Shown here one piece after another: positions 1 to 8,421 of a stretch of DNA of 45,726 nucleotides. The stretch is taken from NCBI GenBank assembly GCA_021811865.1, contig JAKAQB010000023.1, positions 1-45,726 on the forward strand, written 5' to 3'. The stretch is from Actinomycetes bacterium. GTDB lineage: Bacteria; Actinomycetota; Acidimicrobiia; Acidimicrobiales; Palsa-688. Numbering within the stretch: position 1 is the first letter of the stretch; every line of letters starts with the position of its first letter. The notes beneath the pieces are model-generated. The model made no database searches. It had not been told where the DNA came from and saw only the letters and a program-made list of their open reading frames with translations. The position numbers were made by a program, and so were the translations under genes.

Positions 1-53
1 GTAAAGAAGCGCTGGCGCTTTCCCCCAACTCTTGGGCCTACCGGAGGTCGCGC

Positions 54-2312
54 GTGCTCTTCGCCGTCTTCATGGTCTGCGTCATCGACCTGGCGCTGTC
101 CACCATCGTCCTTCTCCTGCTCGGACGACGCGTCCGGTTCACCTCGAGAGTCCTCGGCGTCCTCCTCGCCGCTGCCTGTGCGTACGGCGCAGGCTGGCTC
201 GTCGGGCTCCTGTGGGGAGTGGCGGGAGCCCCACTCCGGGCGGCGGAGATCTTCGTGTTCTCGGTCACCGCCGTCGTCGTGCTCGTGCGGGGACCGTGGA
301 ATCCGCCGGGTCAGCTCTTCTTCGGCGGGTACGTCGCCGCCGCCCTTGCGTATCTGGCGTTCGCCGGAAGCGTCACCGTCGCGGGCGGGCTCTCGCTGGT
401 CGCGTCGGTCGCCTCGGCGTTCCTGTTCGTCCTCGAAGCCACCGCGCTCTTCCTCACGGCCTCATTCGCCTTCGAGACGTGCGACGTCATCTGCCGGACT
501 CGCCACACGCGCCAGTTCCCGGCTCCCGACCCGACGTACCGGCCCTTCGTCTCGCTGCACGTGCCCTCCTACAACGAGCCGCCGGAGATGCTGATCGAGA
601 CCATCGCGGCCGCCGAAGGGATCGACTACCCGAACTTCGAGATCGTGGTGATCGACAACAACACGACCGATCCGGCGACGTGGCGTCCGGTCGAGGACTA
701 CTGCCGCGACCGGCCGAGGGTCCACTTCACCCACGTCGAGAACCTCGAGGGCTACAAGTCGGGGGCGCTCAACCTCGCCCTCAGCCAGTTGACGGACCCG
801 CGAGCCGAGCTCGTCGGTGTCGTCGACTCCGACTACCTCGTCTCGCCTGCGTACCTGAGGGACAATGCGCCCTACTTCGCCGACCCGAAGCTGGCATTTC
901 TCCAGACGCCGCAGGACTACCGGGAGTATGAGGGCAGCGCCTACTTCACGGCCTGCTACGACGCCTACCGGTACTTCTTCTCGACCTCGATGCCGTCACG
1001 CAACGAGAGGAACTCGATCATCTTCGCCGGGACCATGGGGCTGCTCCGCCGGTCGGTGCTCGAGTCGCTCGGTGGCTGGGACGAGTGGTGCATCACCGAA
1101 GATGCCGAGGCATCCCTCCGGATGCTGCGCGCCGGCTACTCGGGCATATTCATCCCCCGCAGCTACGGACAGGGAATCATGCCGCTGACCTTCGCCTCGC
1201 TGAAGAGCCAGCGCTTTCGTTGGTGCTTCGGCGGCATGCAGCTGTTGCGCAAGCACTGGCACTCGCTCATGCCATGGGACCGGTCGCCGGACAACCGCCT
1301 ATCGCTGCGACAGCGGCTCGACTACCTCGTCAGCGGGCTGCAGTGGCTGAACGATCTCGTCTACCTCGGCTTCACCATCGCCCTCGTCGTCATCGCGTCG
1401 ATCCTGCTCACCGGGCGTCGCATCCCGGTGCGTCCCTTCGTCGGCCCGACCGTGCTGCTTCCTGCGATGCTGCTGGCGAGCGGCCTGATCCGCGCGGTCT
1501 GGGCGCTCCGCCTGCGCGAGCGGATCTCTCTCAAGCGGGCGGTGCTGGCCTTTCTCAACTGGCTCTCGCTGTCGCTCACGGTGGCGCGAGCCTGTGTGGA
1601 GGGTCTCGTCCGTCCGGCAGGCGTCTTTCTCCGCACACCGAAGACAGCAGGCGCCCACCGGGTCCGGGCTGCCGTCGCGGCTTCGAGAGGCGAGAGCCTC
1701 GTCGCCCTCGTCATGCTCGGGCTCGCAGGGGCGCTGATCGGCGACAGCCGCGCCAGCGCGCTCGTCGTCGCCCTCGTCCTCTGGCAGGGAAGTGTCTACT
1801 GGTCGGCACCGGTGATGGCGTGGCTCAACCAGCGCGCCTCGCTCAGTCCGGTGCTCGAGCGACGGAGGAGGAGCGAGGAGCGACGGGAACGCCTGGCGCT
1901 GTTCGCCAGTCGCCTGCGGACCGGGACTCTCGTCCTCATGAGCGGCGCCGCCGTCGTCTTCGTCGTGGTGCTGGCGGTCGGCGCCGCCAACCCCGGCAGG
2001 CCGAGCAACCCGATCAGGCTGCCCGAGAGCCCCCCGCCGACCACGGCGCCCCCGCACAGAACCGCGCCTGATCCCTCGACGACCACCTCTCCGTCGGGAC
2101 GTACCGGCAGCACCGGCGCGCCGACGACGTCGAGCCCCTCGTCGACGACCACCACCGGGATCACCTCGCCGACGACCAGTTCGTCCACGACGTCGACGAG
2201 CACGAGCACGACGACATCGACGAGCGCGACGACGAGCACGACGACGAGCACGAGCACGACGACGAGCACGAGCACGACGACCAGCACGACCACCACCACA
2301 ACGGCGCCGTGA
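54..2312 (+). CDS. Membrane-bound family 2 glycosyltransferase with Ser/Thr-rich tail
   Basis: A processive-type inverting GT2 enzyme (cellulose-synthase/BcsA-like fold) that should transfer sugars from a nucleotide sugar at the inner face of the membrane. About four hydrophobic segments precede residue 140. The GT-A domain starts at HVPSYNEP (about 169-176), followed by the metal-binding DSD at 258-260, the TED catalytic acid at 348-350, and QRFRW at 386-390, the Q-x-x-R-W acceptor-site signature. Four or more membrane segments follow to about residue 660. The last 90 residues are Pro-, Ser- and Thr-rich and end in an almost pure Ser/Thr tract, outside the GT fold. The GTG start has a GGAGG at 43-47. 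The acceptor and polymer cannot be told from sequence. No partner gene is visible because the window begins just upstream. Confidence 0.88.
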   Translation: MLFAVFMVCVIDLALSTIVLLLLGRRVRFTSRVLGVLLAAACAYGAGWLVGLLWGVAGAPLRAAEIFVFSVTAVVVLVRGPWNPPGQLFFGGYVAAALAYLAFAGSVTVAGGLSLVASVASAFLFVLEATALFLTASFAFETCDVICRTRHTRQFPAPDPTYRPFVSLHVPSYNEPPEMLIETIAAAEGIDYPNFEIVVIDNNTTDPATWRPVEDYCRDRPRVHFTHVENLEGYKSGALNLALSQLTDPRAELVGVVDSDYLVSPAYLRDNAPYFADPKLAFLQTPQDYREYEGSAYFTACYDAYRYFFSTSMPSRNERNSIIFAGTMGLLRRSVLESLGGWDEWCITEDAEASLRMLRAGYSGIFIPRSYGQGIMPLTFASLKSQRFRWCFGGMQLLRKHWHSLMPWDRSPDNRLSLRQRLDYLVSGLQWLNDLVYLGFTIALVVIASILLTGRRIPVRPFVGPTVLLPAMLLASGLIRAVWALRLRERISLKRAVLAFLNWLSLSLTVARACVEGLVRPAGVFLRTPKTAGAHRVRAAVAASRGESLVALVMLGLAGALIGDSRASALVVALVLWQGSVYWSAPVMAWLNQRASLSPVLERRRRSEERRERLALFASRLRTGTLVLMSGAAVVFVVVLAVGAANPGRPSNPIRLPESPPPTTAPPHRTAPDPSTTTSPSGRTGSTGAPTTSSPSSTTTTGITSPTTSSSTTSTSTSTTTSTSATTSTTTSTSTTTSTSTTTSTTTTTTAP
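2187..2305 (+). repeat. Short-unit repeat tract encoding the Ser/Thr tail
   Basis: The 3' end of the glycosyltransferase gene is built from near-identical 6- and 9-base units (acgagc, acgacg and variants) read in frame as Thr-Ser/Thr-Thr. The unit order is irregular, but the purity is high enough for slipped-strand length change. Changes in multiples of three would only lengthen or shorten the tail. Confidence 0.75.
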
Positions 2313-2425
2313 GCGCGGCCGGCGGGCCGATGACCGGACGAGCCCCGCCATGACGCGCAGCTCGGGGCCAGAGGACGGCCGGAGGCGCCCGCTCCGAGGC
2401 GGCGATGGCCGGGGGAGCCGCCGGG

Positions 2426-2441
2426 CCGGCCCGAGGGCCGG
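2426..2441. terminator. Possible terminator hairpin between convergent genes
   Basis: The palindrome CCGGCCC-GA-GGGCCGG lies between the convergent ends of the glycosyltransferase (2312) and the small membrane peptide (2449). There is no U-tract, and a two-base loop must open to form. It is weak evidence in such GC-rich DNA. Confidence 0.3.
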
Positions 2442-2448
2442 ACCGCCC

Positions 2449-2646
2449 TCACCGGGCGAACAGGTGCCAGCCGACCCACATCCAACCGAGGAAGGCGGCG
2501 GCGGTCCTCGGCCTGGTGGCGGTGAGCAGGTGCAGCACACGGCGCAGGGTGGCGTAGCGACCGCCGGTCACCCGAGCCAGCACCACACACGAGACGAGCC
2601 CGAGGGCGACAGCGCACCAGATCTCGAGCGCGAGGTCGCGGCTCAT
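2449..2646 (-). CDS. Small membrane protein, DUF6186-like
   Basis: A 65-residue protein with one hydrophobic helix near the N-terminus (about residues 8-25), a basic middle and a second helix ending in GWMWVGWHLFAR. This layout and the Trp-rich, Arg-terminated tail resemble the actinobacterial DUF6186 family, whose function is unknown. Its ATG overlaps the stop of the upstream membrane gene (ATGA), so the two are probably translated together. The family assignment is from memory of the pattern. Confidence 0.65.
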   Translation of the reverse strand: MSRDLALEIWCAVALGLVSCVVLARVTGGRYATLRRVLHLLTATRPRTAAAFLGWMWVGWHLFAR

Positions 2647-3071
2647 CGGCCGAACAGGCCCCAGCCGAGCAGGAGCCAGAGGTAGAACACCACCGACTTG
2701 GCAAGCCGCGAGGAGGCGGCCGCGTTGTAGAGGTCGCTCGCAGTCGGGAAGAGGTGGCTGTTGCCGGCGAACAGGGTGGCGAGCTCCCAGCCCACCATGC
2801 AGGCGACAGCCACGACCCAGGCCAGCAGTCGGCCCTTGGCCGGTGGCGGGCGGGAGACCGCCTGGGTGTCGGTGACCCTGACGACGGCCGCGAGGACCGC
2901 CATCAGCGCGAAGGCCCCGGCCGTGGCGGCGTCGCCGCCGGTGCTGAACGGGCGGCTCCCCGCAGCGAACCAGGCGTAGGCGGCACCGCCGGCGAACAGG
3001 GCGACCCGTGGCCAGCGCCCCCACCGCGACCGGGCGGCCACCTTGGCCGGAGGCGACTCGGCGCGTCTCAC
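2643..3071 (-). CDS. Unknown four-helix membrane protein
   Basis: About 142 residues from a GTG at 3071, which has a GGAG 11 bases upstream; the frame is open further upstream, but that part is Arg/Gly-rich and not protein-like. Four hydrophobic segments lie at about 22-38, 50-65, 82-102 and 125-140. The end, LWLLLGWGLFGR, has the same W-x-x-x-G-W-x-LF-x-R layout as the tail of the next gene, with which it overlaps by 4 bases. I do not recognise the family. The shared tail suggests the pair is related or acts on the same partner. Confidence 0.6.
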   Translation of the reverse strand: MRRAESPPAKVAARSRWGRWPRVALFAGGAAYAWFAAGSRPFSTGGDAATAGAFALMAVLAAVVRVTDTQAVSRPPPAKGRLLAWVVAVACMVGWELATLFAGNSHLFPTASDLYNAAASSRLAKSVVFYLWLLLGWGLFGR

Positions 3072-3088
3072 GGTGCGGACTGCTCCGG

Positions 3089-3505
3089 TCAGTCGCGATC
3101 GCGGAGCAGCCGCCGCCCGATGGCGGTGGCGTGATATCCGCCGGCAGGTGCCCGGTTCCCCGCCACCTGCTCGGCGAGCATCTCCGGCGCGATGATGAGC
3201 CCGGCGAGCGTGCCGCCCCGGCCTCGGGTGAGGCCCGGCAGGGCGGTGGGCCCGGGGGCGACAGGCACAGTCGACCCGAGTGCCGCCCCGATCCTCCGGC
3301 CGCCGGCGGCGAAGCCGAGGAGCGGCGACCAGCTGTGGCGAACGAGCGCGGCGGCTCCGCCGCCTCCGGCTGCGAGCACCCGGCCTCGAGCCATGAGCAC
3401 AGGGCCGAGCGCCCCCTTCTCGAGCTCCGGGCATCCGGCGGCCACGACAGGTGCGAGGGGGGCAACCGAGCAGAGCGGGGAGCCCGACACCGTCCCGCTG
3501 CCCAC
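3089..3505 (-). CDS. Possible Ala/Gly-rich protein, unrecognised
   Basis: This frame ends 17 bases upstream of the four-helix protein and has strong G/C third-position bias over its last 130 codons, with hydrophobic stretches around VAPLAPVVAAG and TLAGLIIAPEML. The start is uncertain: GTGs at 3505 and 3490 are both possible and neither has a clear ribosome site. It may be the first gene of the small membrane operon, or the 3' remnant of a longer gene. No family was recognised. Confidence 0.3.
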   Translation of the reverse strand: MGSGTVSGSPLCSVAPLAPVVAAGCPELEKGALGPVLMARGRVLAAGGGGAAALVRHSWSPLLGFAAGGRRIGAALGSTVPVAPGPTALPGLTRGRGGTLAGLIIAPEMLAEQVAGNRAPAGGYHATAIGRRLLRDRD

Positions 3506-4274
3506 TCGAGGGGAGATCGAGCCCGCCGCGCCGGGCGGCCGGCTCCGCGACGAGGTGGGAGCGCGCCACCGCCCCGGCGAGGGGAGGTAGGGCTGAGCCC
3601 GTCGGGGTGCGGTCGGGGTCGGGGACAGCACGGAGGCTCCCTCGAACGCACGTCGCCGTGCGGCTCTGGGCAAGCCGGCGTCAGCCACGACGGAGCTCAC
3701 CGCCACATCGTCCGGCGCCTGCCGAGACAGGCACCCGTCCCTGCGGTGCCAGCCCTCCGCGGCACTCGGCATCCGACCGACCTCCACACGCTCGCGATCC
3801 GGGCATGATCGCGCACCCGCACTGCCTCGTGACCTCGCCAGGTGCGCAGAGGAGCAGCTGCCAGCACGGTCGGGCCGCCATGTCCTTGCGGAGAGCGCCA
3901 AGACGACCGGCAGCGTCACCGATGCAGCGTGCTCTCTCAGCCCGGCCGTGGCCGCCGCGCACGACATCGCGCTGGCGGCCATGGGCGTGGCGCAGCCGAG
4001 GAACCGGGCGGCCAGGCGCGGGCGGCCAGGACAGCTGCTCCCTCGCCCTGCGACCACCGCGCCGTGCTCGGGCGCGCCACCAGCCGGCATGTCTCGTACC
4101 GGATTGCGCGAGGGACCCATGCCGCCGGCCTTCGCCGATCACCGGCTCGGTGCCGACCTCATGTCGAACCTGCGGCATCTTGTGGGCGCTGCCGGCGATG
4201 GTGCCGGCGTGCATCTCCCGCTTGCGAGGTGGAGCGACCCGGCCGGCTCCTCCCGGACCGGCAGCACCTCCGGC
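3506..4274. other. Stretch without a recognisable gene
   Basis: All six frames have openings, but none gives protein-like composition: the products are Arg-, Pro- and Ala-rich, as expected of antisense or non-coding high-GC DNA. No RNA gene or repeat was seen. Decayed coding sequence is possible. Confidence 0.4.
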
Positions 4275-4628
4275 TCAGCGCGGCAGCGGCAGGGTCCCGA
4301 GCACGCCCTCCGGGTCGCTGCAACCGACGACCCACTCGTCGTACGACGCGCCCTCGAAGACGATCCTCACGCCACGAGGGGTATCACGGTGGACGGCAGC
4401 GAAGATCTTCCTCGGTCCGTAGATCGTCGCAACCTCGACGACGCCAGGAAGGCGGGTGCCCACCTTCATCCCGGCGGACGGACCGACGCTCTCGTGGGCG
4501 TCCTCCAGCACCTCCGCCGAGCGGACCGCCCCGAGCGGCGCTCTCAGGTCACCGTGGACGCCCTCGAGATGCTCCGCCGCCGTCAGGTGCAGCACGAGCT
4601 CGCTGCCGTCCACCCGCAGTTCAGCCAT
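4275..4628 (-). CDS. Conserved small actinobacterial protein of unknown function
   Basis: A 117-residue protein beginning MAELRVDGSELVLHLTAAE. The ATG is preceded by a purine-rich GAGAGGAGCGAG, which decides this start over the longer open frame. The pattern (beta-rich, a PLGAVRSAEV segment, VATIYG, then FAAVHRDTPRGVRI-type strands) matches a family often seen in actinobacteria, with a fold resembling a small PH-like beta barrel. That fold is inference and the function is unknown. It stands alone between non-coding stretches. Confidence 0.72.
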   Translation of the reverse strand: MAELRVDGSELVLHLTAAEHLEGVHGDLRAPLGAVRSAEVLEDAHESVGPSAGMKVGTRLPGVVEVATIYGPRKIFAAVHRDTPRGVRIVFEGASYDEWVVGCSDPEGVLGTLPLPR

Positions 4629-5180
4629 CTCGCTCCTCTCGATATGAGAGATGCTGCCACAAGGCCTGCTCAACGCGTGCGGCGACGCATCTCCTCTCGA
4701 CGTCCGCCCCGGTGACGGCCGCCTCACGAGGACACCCGAGCGGCACGCACCCACGCCGGCCAGAGCAGCCGGCGCCCGTCAATGCCCACACGCCGCCGAG
4801 GAAAGCGTCCACGACCACGTCGCAGGCGAGATCCGAGAGCAAGCCGCGGGGACGCCGTCGGTCTCCGTCGCGCCGTCTCGGTCACCCGGCTCTCGTCTCC
4901 GCGGTCGCTCGGGAGCGGCGCAGCACCGTGGTCGCACCTCCTTGCTCGTCTCGATCCTGCAGCGGGCAGACCGCCGGATCAGAGACCATCGCCTTCCTCA
5001 GGCGGCGGTCCCCGGGAGCTCGGCACGCCGGCTCGCCGACGAGGCAGGCGCGGCAGCACAGCTGCCTGCCGCCGCACCCCGGGCCGGGGTGGAAGGCGGG
5101 TGCAAGACGGTCGAGCCTCCGCTGACGGCGCCCTCGCACGCTCGCGCCCGGACCGGGCACCCGCGTGCGAGGATGGTGGC
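4629..5180. other. Stretch without a recognisable gene
   Basis: Upstream spacer shared by two divergent genes, the small conserved protein (minus) and the MhuD-like gene (plus). Only Arg/Pro-rich open frames are present, and I found no operator or RNA gene. At about 550 bases it is long for a simple promoter region. Confidence 0.4.
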
Positions 5181-5495
5181 GTGTCGGTCGTCCGCATCAA
5201 CGCCATCGACGTGGAGCCAGCCCAGGGTGACGAGCTGGCGCGGCGCTTCGCCGGCAGAGCAGGAGCAGTCGACAAGGCGCCGGGATTCGAGGGCTTCGAA
5301 CTGCTCCGCCCGACAGACGGCCGCACGACCTGGCTGGTCGTGACCCGCTGGAGGGACGAAGACAGCTTCAACAATTGGCTGGGCTCGCCCTCGTTCGCCC
5401 ACGGCCATCGAGGTGCCGCGGGAGACGCCGGGGGCGGCGCCCCGGTCGCCACCCACAGCGAGCTGTGGAGCTACGAGGCCGCCGATCCCGGCTGA
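5181..5495 (+). CDS. MhuD-like haem-degrading monooxygenase (ABM fold)
   Basis: A 104-residue ferredoxin-like alpha/beta-barrel protein of the antibiotic-biosynthesis-monooxygenase superfamily, closely patterned on mycobacterial MhuD, which opens haem to free iron. The N-terminal VVRINAID, PGFEGFELLRP and FVVTRW-like blocks align well. Asn7 and Trp66, which shape the MhuD haem pocket, are at the same numbers. The region of the haem-ligand His75 is one residue shorter, leaving His74 or His76 as the candidate ligand. The GTG start is chosen because homology begins there and the upstream frame is non-protein-like. It stands alone with no haem-uptake genes nearby. A haem oxygenase role is well supported by pattern but not proven. 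Confidence 0.75.
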   Translation: MSVVRINAIDVEPAQGDELARRFAGRAGAVDKAPGFEGFELLRPTDGRTTWLVVTRWRDEDSFNNWLGSPSFAHGHRGAAGDAGGGAPVATHSELWSYEAADPG

Positions 5496-5916
5496 GCCCG
5501 CCTGCTCGGGCCGGTGCGCAGCCGCGACTGGACGGTGGCCTCGCACCCGGGCTCGTCCGTGACGGCGGGTCGCCTGTGCTCTCGCCGTCCCCAGCGCCAC
5601 CGTGAGACGGGCACCCGCCGCGGCCAGCTACGGCGGGACTCGGGAGGCTCGGGTCCGAGACTCCGCCGCCCGTGCGGGCGCGGCTTCTCCCTCGCCCGCC
5701 CGCAGGCGAACCAGGGCCTCGGCCGAGGCGGCCGGCCCCATGAGGTCGACCGCCTCGGGCACCCGCACGGGTAGTACCGGGAGATCTCGGGCTTGCGCCC
5801 TGTCCCGGCAGCGGCGCCTCGGCTCGGTCGTGCCGCTCGGCCTCGGCCTCACGCCCTCCACCGCCCGCCGAGGAAGGCGTCCCGCATCGCCCGGCCGGCG
5901 GCGAGCCGCCCACGGG
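5496..5916. other. Stretch with no recognised gene
   Basis: Spacer between the MhuD-like gene and the 3' end of the molybdopterin subunit gene. One minus-strand frame at 5628-5861 has coding-like third-position bias, including the segment RDLPVLPVRVPEAVDLMG, and follows the molybdopterin gene by 56 bases. It matches nothing I know, so I do not call it. A short hairpin (5897-5910) sits just past the molybdopterin gene stop. Confidence 0.4.
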
Positions 5917-8199
5917 TCAGTCGGTGCCCGCCTGCTGGAGCGCCGTCCAGATCCGCGAGGGGGTGAGCGGCATGTCGAGGTGGCGCACCCCGAACGGCCG
6001 CAACGCGTCGATCACGGCGTTCTGTACCGCGGCGGCCGCCCCGACGGTGCCCGACTCTCCCACCCCCTTCATCCCGAGCGGGTTGCGAGTCGTCGGCGTC
6101 ACCGTCTCGTGCGTCTCGAAGCTCGGGAGCTCGCTGGCGGCCGGCATGGCGTAGTCGGCAAGGGTCGTCGTCAAGGGGTTGGCCAGCTCGTCGTAGACGA
6201 CCTCCTCGAAGAGCGCCTGCGCTGCCCCCTGGGCGAGCCCTCCGTGCACCTGGCCCTCGACGATGGTCGGGTTGATCACCTGCCCGCAGTCGTCGACGGC
6301 GACGAGCCGGGCGAGCCTGGCCTTGCCGGTCTCGGTATCCACCTCGACGACGGCGAGATGGGCGCCGAAGGGATAGGTCCCCTCCTCCTGGGCGAAGTCG
6401 CCGTCCGCCTCGAGCTCCCCGGCGCCGCCGGCTCCGGCCACCTCGGCGAGCGTGACGGACCTCGCCGGCACCCCTGCCACGAAGAACCGGCCGTCGTCCC
6501 CGACGACGATGTCGCCGACGGCCGCCTCGAGGAGGTCGGCGGCGGCCCTCCTGGCCCGCTCGAGCACGACCGTCGCCGCCCGGTGGACGGCGCTCCCGGC
6601 GAGCTGGCCGGAACGCGAGCCGAAGGTACCGATGCCGTGCGGCACGGCTCGGGTGTCGGAGTGGACGATCCGGACCCTTTCCGCCGGGACGTGGAAGAGC
6701 CCGCTCACGAGCTGGGTGAACGTCGTCTCGTGGCCCTGCCCGTGGGGGGAGGCGCCGGTCGTCACGACGACGGTCCCGTCGGGGGCGACCGAGACGCCGC
6801 CGTACTCCGGACCGGTCCCGCTCACCTCCACGAAGGTGCTGATGCCGATGCCGAGCTGCCGGGGGCTCCCCGAGGCGCGGCGCGCCGCCTGCTCCTCGAG
6901 CACGGCGGCGTATCCCGCATGCTCGAGCACGGCGTCGAGCGCGCGCTCGTAGTCTCCGCTGTCGTAGCTCGCTCCGGTGAGCGTCCGGTAGGGGAACTCC
7001 TCGGGGCGGAGGAAGTTCCGGCGGCGCACCTCGAGCGAGTCCATGGCGAGCTCCTCCGCCAGCAGCTCGATCGCCCGCTCGAGCATGGCGGCCGCCTCCG
7101 GCCGGCCGGCCCCGCGGTAGGGGCCGACTGGCGAGGTGTTCGTGACGACACCGAGCGCCGTGAGGGAGAGCCGTGGCACCCGGTACGCGCCGGTCGCCAT
7201 GAGGCTGCTCGTCGCGAGCGAGATGGCACCACGCCAGCAGTAGGCGCCCATCTCCGTGACGGTGCGCGCCTCGAGGCCGACGATCGTGCCGTCGAGGCGG
7301 GCGCCGAGCGCGATCTGTTGAACCTGGCCCCGCCCGTGGGTCATCGAGAGGAGGTTCTCCGAGCGGGTCTCGATGTAGCGCACCGGACGACCGAGCCGCT
7401 CGGCGACCGCCGCCACGACGACGTGCTCGGGATAGGCGCCGCCCTTCGCGCCGAAGCCGCCACCGACCGCCGGCGCGTGCACCCACACATCGGCCGGCTG
7501 CTTGCCGAGACTGGAGGCGATCGCGTTGCGGACGCCGAAGGGAGCCTGGCAGGAGACGACGCACTCGAGGGTGCCATCGGGGAGCGGCCACACGAGGGCG
7601 CCGTTCGGTTCCATCGGGACCGGAGCCACGCGCTGGTTCACAAAGCGCGCCCGCACCACGACGTCCGCCCCTTCGAGGACGTCCTCTCCCCCGCCGAGGA
7701 CGGTGGACAGCGCCACGTTGGACCCGATCCCGGGAAAGAGCAACGGGGCACCCGGCTCGAGGGCGGCGAGCGGGTCGACGACGGCCGGAAGCTCAGCGAC
7801 CTCGACCACGACATGCTCGATGGCGTCGACCGCCGCCGCCTCGGTCTCGGCGACGACGACGGCGATCGCCTCGCCGACGAAGCGGACCCGGTCGCGAGCG
7901 AGGCAGGGCCGGGCGAGCTCGGGGCGGGGCGGCCCGTCCGGGCGCGGCCACTCGGGAAGGTCGGCCAGCCCGAGATCGTCGGCCGTGAATGCTGCCACGA
8001 CGCCCGGAGCCTCGAGCGCCTCGCTGACATCGACTAAGGAGATGCGGCCATGCGCCACCGTCGAGCGGACGAAGGCGGCCGAGAGGACGCCCTCGCCACC
8101 GAGGTCGGCGACGAACGGGGCGGTGCCCCTGAGCAGGGGAGGGTCCTCCCGTCGGTCGACTCGATGTCCGAGGATGCTCACCGTCGACGCGTCATCCAT
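5917..8199 (-). CDS. Xanthine/CO dehydrogenase-family molybdopterin-binding (large) subunit
   Basis: A 760-residue Mo-hydroxylase large subunit, which holds the Mo-cytosine-dinucleotide cofactor and hydroxylates an aldehyde, N-heterocycle or CO-like substrate. Visible are the N-terminal substrate-channel domain (1-150), the cofactor loop GGGFGAKGG (246-254), PYRGAGRPEA (360-369) and the catalytic GMKGVGESGT (709-718) with Glu715. The 360 loop has no Cys and is not the VAYRCSFR signature of true form-I CO dehydrogenase CoxL, so CO oxidation is unlikely. Length is normal. The FAD (medium) and 2Fe-2S (small) subunits that usually accompany it are not in this window. It is separated by 222 bases from the Mo-oxidoreductase operon on the same strand. 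The substrate is unknown. Confidence 0.88.
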   Translation of the reverse strand: MDDASTVSILGHRVDRREDPPLLRGTAPFVADLGGEGVLSAAFVRSTVAHGRISLVDVSEALEAPGVVAAFTADDLGLADLPEWPRPDGPPRPELARPCLARDRVRFVGEAIAVVVAETEAAAVDAIEHVVVEVAELPAVVDPLAALEPGAPLLFPGIGSNVALSTVLGGGEDVLEGADVVVRARFVNQRVAPVPMEPNGALVWPLPDGTLECVVSCQAPFGVRNAIASSLGKQPADVWVHAPAVGGGFGAKGGAYPEHVVVAAVAERLGRPVRYIETRSENLLSMTHGRGQVQQIALGARLDGTIVGLEARTVTEMGAYCWRGAISLATSSLMATGAYRVPRLSLTALGVVTNTSPVGPYRGAGRPEAAAMLERAIELLAEELAMDSLEVRRRNFLRPEEFPYRTLTGASYDSGDYERALDAVLEHAGYAAVLEEQAARRASGSPRQLGIGISTFVEVSGTGPEYGGVSVAPDGTVVVTTGASPHGQGHETTFTQLVSGLFHVPAERVRIVHSDTRAVPHGIGTFGSRSGQLAGSAVHRAATVVLERARRAAADLLEAAVGDIVVGDDGRFFVAGVPARSVTLAEVAGAGGAGELEADGDFAQEEGTYPFGAHLAVVEVDTETGKARLARLVAVDDCGQVINPTIVEGQVHGGLAQGAAQALFEEVVYDELANPLTTTLADYAMPAASELPSFETHETVTPTTRNPLGMKGVGESGTVGAAAAVQNAVIDALRPFGVRHLDMPLTPSRIWTALQQAGTD

Positions 8200-8351
8200 G
8201 CCAGTCGCTCCTCCACCCGCCCTCCGGCTCGAACGAGCACCGGTCGGCGCTCTCGTGCCGGCGCCGTCCCTGCGCCGGCGTACCGATCAGGCGGATCCCC
8301 AGGTGGCGTCCACCCGGGGACTGCCTGCACCGTAACCCACCGCTGTCGGGA

Positions 8352-8366
8352 GGGGCGACCCGCCCC
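8352..8366 (-). terminator. Possible terminator hairpin after the Mo-oxidoreductase operon
   Basis: GGGGCG-ACC-CGCCCC is a six-pair stem 56 bases past the stop of the Mo oxidoreductase and before the next minus-strand gene. No U-tract. Confidence 0.3.
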
Positions 8367-8421
8367 GGGGGGTGGGCTCCGACCATGAGCGCCGGTGCGG
8401 GCAGAGGCAGGCTGGCGGGGC

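Noticed and set aside
2187..2305. CRISPR-like repeat array
   Set aside because: Units are 6-9 bases with no spacers, and they are in frame with a Ser/Thr tail.
5602..8037. Long plus-strand open frame (about 811 codons) across the molybdopterin subunit gene
   Set aside because: It is the antisense of a clear family member. The product is Arg/Gly/His-rich with no motif, and long antisense openings are expected at this GC content.
5917..8199. CO dehydrogenase large subunit CoxL
   Set aside because: The form-I active-site Cys signature is missing, and no CoxM or CoxS is adjacent.
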